A DNA stretch of 5,402 nucleotides from Prosthecobacter sp. (GTDB lineage: Bacteria > Verrucomicrobiota > Verrucomicrobiia > Verrucomicrobiales > Verrucomicrobiaceae): NCBI GenBank assembly GCA_020216965.1, contig JAIWOJ010000188.1, forward strand, positions 1 to 5,402, written 5' to 3'. Position 1 is the first letter of the stretch, and every line of letters begins with the position of its first letter. Positions 1-5,402 of this stretch are shown piece by piece. The translations under genes and the position numbers were made by a program. The notes under the pieces are model-generated. The model was given only the letters and a program-made list of their open reading frames with translations, did not search any database and was not told where the DNA came from.

Positions 1-1
1 C

Positions 2-916
2 TGGGATGTTTCGCCGATCACGCGACGCTTCAAGGACAAGGCCTGGGCGCAGCTCGGTTCGAGCGGCTCCGGGAACCACTTTGTTGAGTTCGGTGTGTTC
101 ACGGTGACGGAGGATGAGTGTGCGCTTTGGCGGGAGCAGGCGACGGGGGCGTCGTGGGTAGCAGGGGAAGCGACGGGGGCGTCGCTGCTACTGGGTCAAG
201 CGACGGGGGCGTCGCTTCTACCGGGCGAATACCTCGCGCTGCTGAGCCACAGCGGCTCGCGCGGCACGGGGGCGCAGGTTTGCCAGCACTACAGCCGCAT
301 CGCGATGGATCGTCGCTACGATCTGCCGAAGGAGCTGAAGCACCTGGCGTGGCTGACCTTTGAGGAGGAGGCGGGCCAGGAATACTGGGCCGCGATGAAC
401 CTCATGGGCCGCTACGCCGCGGCGAATCATGCGCTCATTCACAAGCATATCGCGAAAAAGGTCGGTGCCCATGTCCTGCTCGACATCGAGAACCATCACA
501 ACTTTGCCTGGAAGGAAACGCACGTCGTCAACGGCGCTGAGCGCGAGGTCATCGTGCACCGCAAAGGGGCGACACCGGCCGGCGAGGGCGTGCTCGGGGT
601 CATTCCCGGCTCAATGGCGACGCCAGGCTATGTGGTGCGCGGCAAGGGGAAACCCGAGTCGCTCCACAGCGCCTCCCACGGCGCAGGCCGCGTGATGAGC
701 CGCTCGAAGGCGAAGGAGAGCTTCACCTGGAGCGCTGTGAAAAAGCAGCTCGCCGCCGCTGGCGTCGAACTCCTCAGCGCCGGCATCGACGAGGTGCCCG
801 GCGTGTACAAAGACATCCACAGCGTCATGGCCGCGCAGACCGATCTCGTGGACGTGCTCGGCACGTTCCACCCGCGCATCGTGAAGATGTGCCCAGAAGG
901 ACCGGCGGAGGACTGA
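2..916 (+). CDS. rtcB: RtcB family RNA-splicing ligase, 5'-partial, with internal repeat insertion
   Basis: RtcB ligases seal RNA ends carrying a 2',3'-cyclic phosphate or 3'-phosphate to 5'-hydroxyl ends, using GTP, Mn2+ and a guanylylated histidine, in tRNA splicing or RNA repair. The frame is open from the window edge, giving 304 visible residues, so the gene starts upstream; by comparison with about 400-residue relatives, roughly 150 N-terminal residues and the metal-binding Cys are missing. Visible family motifs are QLGSSGSGNHFVEF (His26), SHSGSRG (His83), NHHNFAWKE (residues 164-172) and SASHGAGRVMSR, whose His226 matches the guanylylated His. The tail with YKDIHSVMAAQTDLV is also family-like. 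The GTG at 95 is an internal Val codon, not a start. The motif SSGSGNHF differs from the E. coli-type GTLGGGNHF, so this is a divergent subfamily. Residues about 46-76 hold three copies of a 10-residue repeat between two core elements, probably a surface loop. All visible catalytic histidines are intact, so I expect an active enzyme. The family call is very secure. Confidence 0.95.
   Translation, partial: WDVSPITRRFKDKAWAQLGSSGSGNHFVEFGVFTVTEDECALWREQATGASWVAGEATGASLLLGQATGASLLPGEYLALLSHSGSRGTGAQVCQHYSRIAMDRRYDLPKELKHLAWLTFEEEAGQEYWAAMNLMGRYAAANHALIHKHIAKKVGAHVLLDIENHHNFAWKETHVVNGAEREVIVHRKGATPAGEGVLGVIPGSMATPGYVVRGKGKPESLHSASHGAGRVMSRSKAKESFTWSAVKKQLAAAGVELLSAGIDEVPGVYKDIHSVMAAQTDLVDVLGTFHPRIVKMCPEGPAED
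141..230 (+). repeat. Three tandem 30-bp in-frame repeats with palindromic cores inside rtcB
   Basis: Three contiguous 30-bp units lie at 141-170, 171-200 and 201-230. Each begins with the identical 14-mer CGACGGGGGCGTCG, an inverted repeat CGACG/CGTCG around a GGGG loop. By eye, units 2 and 3 agree at 25 of 30 positions and units 1 and 2 at 22 of 30, mostly in the first half. The hairpin extends to 7 bp in unit 2 (AGCGACG/CGTCGCT, 169-186) and 8 bp in unit 3 (198-217). They encode ATGASWVAGE, ATGASLLLGQ and ATGASLLPGE. Since 30 is a multiple of 3, the reading frame is kept. The repeat sits between the conserved GNHF strand and the conserved SHSGSRG motif of RtcB, where relatives normally have a short link. 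This is either a tandem expansion of one short palindromic element or a local minisatellite. Confidence 0.9.
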
Positions 917-927
917 CTCTATCCGCT

Positions 928-973
928 GGTCCCTTCTCTTTCTGACAAACTTGCCGCTTGGCAAACTGGGACC
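928..973 (+). terminator. Possible nested hairpin downstream of rtcB
   Basis: Twelve bases after the rtcB stop, GGTCCC (928-933) can pair with GGGACC (968-973), enclosing a second stem TTGCC/GGCAA (951-955 with 960-964, loop GCTT). No T-run follows on the plus strand. It may be a weak terminator or a 3' mRNA structure, or chance pairing in GC-rich DNA. The rest of the 917-1063 spacer shows nothing I recognise. Confidence 0.3.
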
Positions 974-1063
974 GCTGACTAGCATCGCCGTCCCAGAACG
1001 AACACCGCAGTCCGACCCAGGTCATGCTGTGATGCTCGAGATCCTCTCCCTCAGCTAAAATTT

Positions 1064-1672
1064 ATGAGTGACGTTCTGAATAAAACGACGGTTTTGGTGC
1101 TCAACCGAAACTGGCAGGCCATTGGCGTCAAAACGCCGGCGGAAGCTTTCAGCATGATGGCCACCGGCAACGCAACCGCCCTGAAAATCTCCGGCGACGA
1201 CGACATGACGCCGGTGACCTTTGAGGACTGGATGAGGCTGCCAGTGAACCCTGGCGACCACTGCATAGGCACCGTGAAGGGACCGGTGAAAGTGCCCACC
1301 GTGCTGGTGCTGGCGCGTTTTGACCGGGTGCCGAAGCGCAGGCCGAAATTCTGCGCGAAGGCGATCTGGGAGCGCGACGGTGGCGTGTGCCAGTATACAG
1401 GGCGCAAGCTGAAGCCGAACGAAGGCAACATCGACCACGTCATCCCCATTTCACGCGGCGGCAAAAGCACCTGGGACAACTGTGTGCTGGCCGATAAGAA
1501 GGTGAACAGCCGCAAGGGCTCCAAGCTGCCTGACGAGGCCGGGCTGCGCCTGCTGCGCCGCCCTACCGCGCCGCGTGAGGTGCCGGTGACGCAGCTCATC
1601 CGCAATACCTACCAGGTGCGTGACTGGGAGGTGTTCCTGCAGAACAAGGGCGCGTTTGAGCTGACCGCCTGA
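1064..1672 (+). CDS. HNH endonuclease family protein with degenerate zinc site
   Basis: This 202-residue protein has the layout of a bacterial HNH endonuclease group: an N-terminal domain opening VLVLNRNWQAIGV (residues 10-22), a DW..LP segment (55-60), the linker RFDRVPKRRPKF (85-96), then the HNH fold. HNH nucleases cut nucleic acid through a beta-beta-alpha metal finger holding one catalytic metal ion. The core is visible as CQYTGRKL (109-116), IDHVIPISRGG (123-133, Asp124 and catalytic His125), W137-x-N139, and VNSRKG (147-152, Asn148). The structural zinc cysteines are largely gone: the usual CxxC reads CQYT, and the usual ACxxCN reads ADKKVN. This seems to be a known style of variant rather than a broken gene, because the catalytic residues and flanking domains are intact. 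The ATG at 1064 follows an A/T-rich CTAAAATTT with no Shine-Dalgarno sequence. It lies 147 bases after rtcB on the same strand. Its target is unknown; nothing nearby marks it as a homing or restriction enzyme. Confidence 0.85.
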   Translation: MSDVLNKTTVLVLNRNWQAIGVKTPAEAFSMMATGNATALKISGDDDMTPVTFEDWMRLPVNPGDHCIGTVKGPVKVPTVLVLARFDRVPKRRPKFCAKAIWERDGGVCQYTGRKLKPNEGNIDHVIPISRGGKSTWDNCVLADKKVNSRKGSKLPDEAGLRLLRRPTAPREVPVTQLIRNTYQVRDWEVFLQNKGAFELTA

Positions 1673-1699
1673 ATAGCTCCCCGGCCAAGGCCATAAAGC

Positions 1700-1720
1700 G
1701 TTCTCCAATAACCGGAGAGC
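1700..1720 (+). terminator. Weak hairpin after the HNH gene
   Basis: GTTCTCC (1700-1706) pairs with GGAGAGC (1714-1720), a 7-bp stem including one G-U pair around a 7-base loop, 28 bases after the HNH stop codon. The following TTGGGGG is not a T-run, so intrinsic termination is doubtful. The remainder of the 1673-1916 spacer shows only this hairpin and the one at 1878-1906. Confidence 0.3.
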
Positions 1721-1877
1721 TTGGGGGTGGTAGTGCCTGGGTCTGGGCTCTTCACCAGTCAGACATCACTTTCGCTCCTAGGGTTTTGCTGGGCTGTGTC
1801 ACACTTGGCCGTGTGCAGGAAAAGCTGGAGATGCAGAACTGCTGCGGACACGGATTGATGGCTGGCCGTCACTAAGA

Positions 1878-1906
1878 AGCCCGCCGCTAGAGCATAGGGG
1901 CGGGCT
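1878..1906 (-). terminator. Intrinsic-type terminator of the di-haem oxidoreductase gene
   Basis: AGCCCGCC (1878-1885) and GGCGGGCT (1899-1906) form a perfect 8-bp GC-rich stem with a 13-base loop, starting 10 bases beyond the minus-strand stop codon at 1917-1919. Read on the minus strand, the stem is followed by TCTTAGT, a short imperfect T-rich tail. Its position between two convergent genes suits a terminator for the minus-strand gene, and it may also stop plus-strand readthrough. Confidence 0.65.
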
Positions 1907-1916
1907 CGTCGGACAT

Positions 1917-3347
1917 TTACAGAGAATTGAGGAACTGGATGAGCTGCTCCCGCTGCTGGGGGGTGAGGGCGGTGTAGCGGGTGCGGGCAGGGGTGGCCTC
2001 GCCGTCGTGCATGCGGATGGCGCGGTCCAGGTTGGGCGCGCGGCCATCGTGGAGGTAGGGGGCGCTGGCGCGCACGCCCCAGAGCGGTGGTGTTTTGATT
2101 TCACCGGGTCCGGCATCCCCTTGGGCGATGCCATCGCCCAGGCTGCCCATGTCGTGGAGCAGGAGGTCCGAGTAGAGATCGACAGGCTTTTCACGCAGCG
2201 CGCTGATTTCATGAGCGCCGGTCTGCATCCGTGGGGTGTGGCAGACGGCACAGCCGATGGTCTCAAACAGCGCACGGCCAGCGGCGGCGGCAGGGGTGAG
2301 CGTGCGCGGAGGCAGCGGTGCCAGCAGGCGCATGAAGTCGGCGGAGTGGTCAATGTCTGCCTTTCCCGTGATGGGGTCGGTGGTGTCCTCAGGGTCGGCC
2401 ACGGCATCGTGGGCGGCCAGCACGTCTGCTCTGCCGTTGGGCGCGTTTTCTGCGGGGAAGAAGCGGTTGGTGATCCCCATCTCATTCAGGTAGGCATCGG
2501 CTGAAAAGGCCAGCAGCGTGGCATGCTGGGCCTTCCATCCGAAGCGGCCCACCCGGTCTTCACCAGTTGTCGGATCAGTAATGATGGCCGCACGGCCGCG
2601 CACGCCATCAGGCTTGCCCTCAAAGACACCGGCGAGGATGGCCTCATCTGGGATGGCCTCGATCAATCCAGAGCCGAAGAGGGGTGTGGTCTGGCGGCGG
2701 GCTACCACATTGGCAGCGCTGGGGATGATCTCACGCGCTGCGGGGTGGATGCTGCGCACCTGAAGCAGGGAGCCGCCGAGCTCGCTCAGCGGATCAAAGC
2801 CCATGCTATTGCGAAGCCCGAAGCGTGTCACGGTGATGACGCCTGCGCCTCCTACGCCGCCCTGATTGTGGCAGGCGAGGCAGGAGTTGTTGTTAAAAAT
2901 GGGCCCCAGGCCGCCGGCTGCATTTTCCCGCCGCATGAACTCTTCCCGACCATCGGAGAAAGCCACCATGAGAGCATCCGTGAGGCCCGGCAGAGGATCA
3001 CTGGGCTGCGGTGCGCCATTGCGTCTGGCCATCATGCGGTGACGTGGGCGTGGACGTTGGGCTTCACGTTGAGGAGGGGGGCCTTGACGGGGGCCGGGGC
3101 CAGCGGCGGGTGGCTGGCCGGTGGTCGGTGGCTGCTGGGGAGGGCGGGTACCGGTCAGGGGGGGCTGCGCACCGTTTGGGGGTTGGTTGACGGCGGGGGG
3201 CTGTTGCGGGGGGCGTGTGGCGGCAGTCGGCTGGGGCTGTGGGGTGGTCGGCGTCAGCCTTGGCATCGTCACGCTTTGGGCGGCGGCGGTGCCGGTCATC
3301 ATGCCTGCTAGTAGAAGCAGGGCGGGGAGAGCAGGGTTCGTTTTCAT
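1917..3347 (-). CDS. Exported di-haem oxidoreductase (DHOR/DUF1111 family) with proline-rich linker
   Basis: The protein has 476 residues. Residues 1-23 form a Sec signal peptide (MKTN, a run of Ala/Leu, then TAAA-QS as likely cleavage site), so it acts in the periplasm. Residues about 24-115 are a low-complexity linker rich in Pro, Gln and Arg in which TRPPQQPP occurs twice (44-51 and 67-74). The catalytic part follows, with haem c motifs CLACH (156-160) and CAVCH (366-370). RFGWKAQ (268-274), LLLHDMG (395-401) and TPPLWGVRASAPYLHDGRA (419-437) are hallmarks of the DHOR family (COG3488), distantly like di-haem cytochrome c peroxidases. The family is often annotated as thiol oxidoreductase, but its substrate is not firmly established; peroxidase or electron-transfer activity is an inference. 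The ATG at 3345-3347 directly precedes the signal peptide and has no Shine-Dalgarno sequence. It is a single-gene unit, divergent from the EF-hand protein gene, and ends at a hairpin. I see no haem lyase or imelysin gene nearby. Confidence 0.9.
   Translation of the reverse strand: MKTNPALPALLLLAGMMTGTAAAQSVTMPRLTPTTPQPQPTAATRPPQQPPAVNQPPNGAQPPLTGTRPPQQPPTTGQPPAAGPGPRQGPPPQREAQRPRPRHRMMARRNGAPQPSDPLPGLTDALMVAFSDGREEFMRRENAAGGLGPIFNNNSCLACHNQGGVGGAGVITVTRFGLRNSMGFDPLSELGGSLLQVRSIHPAAREIIPSAANVVARRQTTPLFGSGLIEAIPDEAILAGVFEGKPDGVRGRAAIITDPTTGEDRVGRFGWKAQHATLLAFSADAYLNEMGITNRFFPAENAPNGRADVLAAHDAVADPEDTTDPITGKADIDHSADFMRLLAPLPPRTLTPAAAAGRALFETIGCAVCHTPRMQTGAHEISALREKPVDLYSDLLLHDMGSLGDGIAQGDAGPGEIKTPPLWGVRASAPYLHDGRAPNLDRAIRMHDGEATPARTRYTALTPQQREQLIQFLNSL
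3039..3278 (-). repeat. Low-complexity proline-rich coding stretch, G-rich on the plus strand
   Basis: This encodes about residues 24-103 of the di-haem protein, dominated by CCN and CAR codons for Pro and Gln. The plus strand, which is the template, has many G-runs, for example GGGG-A-GGG-C-GGG at 3137-3148, seven Gs at 3158-3164 and six at 3195-3200 and 3208-3213. The spacing is close to, but not strictly within, the classical G-quadruplex pattern. The two TRPPQQPP copies suggest growth by internal duplication. Confidence 0.7.
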
Positions 3348-3471
3348 GACTTGGTTTGGTTTTGAGTTCGGGTTTTTTGTCCCTTTTCACCGCCACTCTG
3401 GCTGCTTTGTGTGAAGGAATGATGACGTCCGGGCATGAGATTTGTTAAGTTGTGGTAAAAGCCGCCAGTTC
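3348..3471. promoter_or_regulatory. Divergent intergenic region expected to hold two promoters
   Basis: These 124 bases separate the divergent starts of the di-haem protein gene (minus) and the EF-hand protein gene (plus), so both promoters should lie here. I cannot place them with confidence. The best minus-strand candidate is TTAACA (plus positions 3443-3448) with CATCAT 18 bases on; the best plus-strand -10-like string is TAAAAG at 3456-3461, with no good -35. A GACGTC palindrome sits at 3424-3429. Confidence 0.35.
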
Positions 3472-4170
3472 ATGCACGCACCGCCGTCTTCTCTGCCTTT
3501 CCTTCGTGCCATGCGGTGGCTTTTTCATGCCATGCTTCTTTTGCCCGTGCTGCTCACTGCCCATCCGGCAGATATCAGCTACCTTCGTGTGAGGGTGGAG
3601 CGCCAGCAGGCGGATCTGCGTTTCACCTTCAATCTCTTTAGCCTAGGGCGCTTTATCCCCGGCCTAGATGCAGATCAGGATGCACACCTGAGTGCCCAGG
3701 AACTGGCCACCGCTGCGCCACCGCTCACCCGCTATCTACGGCAGCACGTTCAGATGCGTGTGAATGGGAAAGCGATGCCGCTGCCAGAGCCCACCGGCTT
3801 TGAAAAAATCTGGCCTGATGCCGCTGCGGAAAAGCCTGTGGCGGCGTCGGACTATCCCGCCCGGCATGTGGATATCAGCTTCCGCGTGAGCCCCCAAGCG
3901 GTGCTGAATGACCTCTGGCTGGAAATCGACCTGTGGCAGGAAACTGGCCCGCTGGGCAGCATGGAGGCTACCTACGAGCAGGATGATCTGCGCACCTACA
4001 TCCCCTTCAGCATGAGCCAGCCGGATTACCTCTATGTCACGGGTTATGCCGTCGATGATCTTTTTCAGGATCCCGCCCCAGCCGCTGCGCCTGTAGCCAT
4101 GGCCTGGGCGGCCTGGCTCACCGTTGGCGGCCTAGCGGTGGCTGTTTTCATTGTCCTCAAACGCTATTGA
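3472..4170 (+). CDS. Predicted exported, membrane-anchored protein with one EF-hand loop
   Basis: I do not recognise a named gene. With the ATG at 3472 the product has 232 residues. A hydrophobic segment, LFHAMLLLPVLLTA (about 17-30), ends before HPADISYLRV and looks like a signal peptide. Residues 66-77, DADQDAHLSAQE, form a canonical EF-hand loop with acidic or hydroxyl side chains at positions 1, 3, 5, 9 and 12, so Ca2+ binding is likely. The middle of the protein is rich in alternating hydrophobic residues (VDISFRV, LWLEIDLW), suggesting beta-strands. The last 23 or so residues, AWLTVGGLAVAVFIVLKRY, form a transmembrane helix with a basic end. The layout therefore is an outward-facing domain held by a C-terminal anchor. 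The HP..ISYLRV start loosely recalls the extracytoplasmic N-terminal part of HupE/UreJ-like proteins, from memory only. Alternative starts are TTG 3442 and ATG 3511; the last gives the most compact signal peptide. No Shine-Dalgarno sequence precedes any of them. The M20 gene follows after 22 bases. Confidence 0.75.
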   Translation: MHAPPSSLPFLRAMRWLFHAMLLLPVLLTAHPADISYLRVRVERQQADLRFTFNLFSLGRFIPGLDADQDAHLSAQELATAAPPLTRYLRQHVQMRVNGKAMPLPEPTGFEKIWPDAAAEKPVAASDYPARHVDISFRVSPQAVLNDLWLEIDLWQETGPLGSMEATYEQDDLRTYIPFSMSQPDYLYVTGYAVDDLFQDPAPAAAPVAMAWAAWLTVGGLAVAVFIVLKRY

Positions 4171-4192
4171 CCGTATCTGCGCCACCTTCCCC

Positions 4193-5338
4193 ATGTCCCC
4201 CGTCCTGCATACCCTCGCCGATCTCGTGCGCATCAATAGCGTGAACTCCGCCTATCAAGGTGGGCCGGGTGAAGGCGAGGTCGCGGCCTACATACGCAGT
4301 TTCTTTGAGCAGCGCGGTATAGAGGTGTGGGAGCAGGAGGTCTTGCCTGGCCGCCCCAACGTGTATGCCCGCCTCCCAGGCCGTGATACCAGCCGCCGCA
4401 TTGTGTTGGAGGCGCACACGGACACCGTTTCCGTCAAGGGCATGACCATCCCGCCCTTTGATCCCGTGATCCGCGATGGCAAAATGTATGGCCGTGGCTC
4501 CTGCGATACCAAGGCCGGTCTCGCCACCATGATGCATGCTCTGGCTGCGCTGAAGGAAGAAGGCATCACCCCGCCGTGCGGGGTGCTTTTGGCCGCCACT
4601 GTGGATGAAGAATACTCGTATCGCGGCGTCGTCCAACTCTGCGAAGTGCTGAAAGCCGATGCCGCCATCGTCGCCGAGCCCACGGAACTGCGTGCCGTCA
4701 TCGCCACAAAGGGCGTGCTGCGCTGCCGCATCGTCGTGCATGGCAGATCCGCGCACAGCTCCAAGCCGCATCTTGGGGTGAATGCCATCACCCACATGGC
4801 GCAGGTCATCGCTGCCATGGAGGCAGACAACGCCCGCATGGCCGCCGTGCAGCATCCGCTGGTGGGCTGCGGCACCTGCAATGTCGGCGTCATCACAGGC
4901 GGTGTGCAGGTGAATTTCGTCCCCGACCGCTGCGCCATTGAGATCGACCGCCGCCTGCTGCCTGGTGAAAAAGCCAGCGATGCCGTAGCGCATTACCGGC
5001 AGCTTTTGCAGAGCCTGGGCGGCATCCGTGCTGAGGTGGAAGAGCCCCTGCTGCTCGTCGATGAAGCGCTCGATACCCCCGCTGATGCCCCTGTGGTGCA
5101 AATGGCCACGCAGGTGCTGCGCGAGCTCGGCCTAAATCCTGAACCCTGTGGTGTGCCCTTCGGGTGTGATGCCAGCAAGCTCTCCCGCGCAGGCATCCCC
5201 AGCATCGTTTTCGGCCCTGGCAGCATCGACCGCGCCCACACCGCAGATGAATACATCGAGATCGACCAAGTGGAGACCGCACTGGAGTTCCAGCGCAGGT
5301 TTTTGATGGGATTCGGTGAGGCGTTCCAAGACAAGTAA
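4193..5338 (+). CDS. M20 family metallopeptidase, ArgE/DapE-type deacylase
   Basis: This is a complete 381-residue member of peptidase family M20A, cytosolic two-zinc hydrolases that remove acyl groups from amino acids or split small peptides (ArgE acetylornithine deacetylase, DapE succinyl-diaminopimelate desuccinylase, CPG2). All metal and catalytic positions are visible: EAHTDTV (His75, Asp77), GRGSCDTKAG (bridging Asp105), TVDEEYS (general base Glu139, metal ligand Glu140), VAEPTEL (Glu162) and DRAHTADEY (His349). The dimerisation domain spans about 174-285 and includes GRSAHSS with His188, which in this family reaches the partner's active site. Length is typical. There is no signal peptide. 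The ATG at 4193 fits the usual N-terminus better than TTG 4151, which would overlap the preceding gene and add 14 unconserved residues. The 22-base gap suggests co-transcription with the EF-hand protein gene. No arginine or lysine pathway genes are near, so substrate cannot be assigned; ArgE-like activity is a guess. Confidence 0.93.
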   Translation: MSPVLHTLADLVRINSVNSAYQGGPGEGEVAAYIRSFFEQRGIEVWEQEVLPGRPNVYARLPGRDTSRRIVLEAHTDTVSVKGMTIPPFDPVIRDGKMYGRGSCDTKAGLATMMHALAALKEEGITPPCGVLLAATVDEEYSYRGVVQLCEVLKADAAIVAEPTELRAVIATKGVLRCRIVVHGRSAHSSKPHLGVNAITHMAQVIAAMEADNARMAAVQHPLVGCGTCNVGVITGGVQVNFVPDRCAIEIDRRLLPGEKASDAVAHYRQLLQSLGGIRAEVEEPLLLVDEALDTPADAPVVQMATQVLRELGLNPEPCGVPFGCDASKLSRAGIPSIVFGPGSIDRAHTADEYIEIDQVETALEFQRRFLMGFGEAFQDK

Positions 5339-5364
5339 CACATTGAGTATATTACTCAATGTGT
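5338..5364 (+). terminator. Perfect 12-bp inverted repeat at the end of the M20 gene
   Basis: ACACATTGAGTA (5338-5349) and TACTCAATGTGT (5353-5364) are exact reverse complements around a 3-base TAT loop. The left arm begins on the last base of the M20 stop codon. As RNA this is a strong 3' hairpin, so a terminator or mRNA-end stabiliser is the simplest reading. However, it is AT-rich compared with its surroundings and no T-run follows on either strand, so a protein-binding palindrome or one copy of a dispersed repeat is also possible. Nothing else is recognisable in 5365-5402. Confidence 0.5.
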
Positions 5365-5402
5365 CAGTTAACAGCAAAAAGGCAGGGGGCTTGCTTTGAT
5401 CT

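Noticed and set aside
141..230. Short repeats at a regular 30-base period, as in a CRISPR array
   Set aside because: The units are directly contiguous with no variable spacers, are translated in frame within rtcB, and there are no cas genes.
95..916. GTG at 95 as the start of a 273-residue protein
   Set aside because: The same frame is open to the window edge and encodes the conserved RtcB motif QLGSSGSGNHFVEF upstream of it, so this is an internal Val codon.
1056..1061. TAAAAT as a -10 promoter element for the HNH gene
   Set aside because: It ends two bases before the ATG, so transcription would begin inside the coding sequence.
1741..1815. Small inverted repeats in the convergent spacer, such as GTCTG/CAGAC (1741-1764) and CACAC/GTGTG (1800-1815)
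   Set aside because: Five-base stems with ordinary loops are expected by chance in a spacer of this size and have no supporting context.
2523..3311. Long plus-strand open frame opposite the di-haem protein gene
   Set aside because: It is antisense to a gene with clear family motifs. Its Gly/Trp-rich translation mirrors the proline-rich linker and shows no domain.
3442..3471. TTG at 3442 as the start of the EF-hand protein
   Set aside because: It would add ten residues with Cys and basic residues ahead of the signal peptide; ATG at 3472 or 3511 gives a more normal N-terminus.
4157..5101. Long minus-strand open frame opposite the M20 gene
   Set aside because: It is a shadow of GC-biased codons in a well-supported gene; its His/Gly/Ala-rich translation has no recognisable motif.

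Overview
The window is GC-rich and densely coding. It holds five protein-coding genes and no rRNA, tRNA, insertion sequence or CRISPR array that I can recognise. The gene set, the G+C-rich codon use, the apparent lack of Shine-Dalgarno sequences and a palindromic in-frame repeat inside a conserved gene fit the Verrucomicrobiota (Prosthecobacter/Verrucomicrobium-like) best. That assignment is inference from style and remembered relatives, not proof, and Planctomycetota is the main alternative.

Layout. (1) Positions 2-916, plus strand: the 3' two-thirds of an RtcB-family RNA ligase gene that begins before the window. It carries three in-frame 30-bp tandem repeats at 141-230. (2) 917-1063: short spacer with a possible nested hairpin. 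(3) 1064-1672, plus: an HNH endonuclease whose usual zinc-binding cysteines are mostly replaced. (4) 1673-1916: spacer between convergent genes, with a good minus-strand terminator at 1878-1906. (5) 1917-3347, minus: an exported di-haem oxidoreductase (DHOR/DUF1111 family) with two CxxCH motifs behind a long proline-rich linker. (6) 3348-3471: divergent promoter region. (7) 3472-4170, plus: a predicted exported protein with one EF-hand loop and a C-terminal membrane anchor. (8) 4193-5338, plus: an M20 metallopeptidase of the ArgE/DapE type, 22 bases downstream and probably in the same operon. (9) 5338-5364: a perfect 12-bp inverted repeat at the end of that gene.

How the genes may work together. 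Only the membrane protein and the M20 enzyme look co-transcribed. RtcB and the HNH protein share a strand and are 147 bases apart, so a link through nucleic-acid repair is possible but not shown. The di-haem protein is a single-gene unit acting outside the cytoplasmic membrane. I see no clear multi-gene defence or mobile system. The most unusual feature is the palindromic repeat expansion inside the RNA ligase gene.
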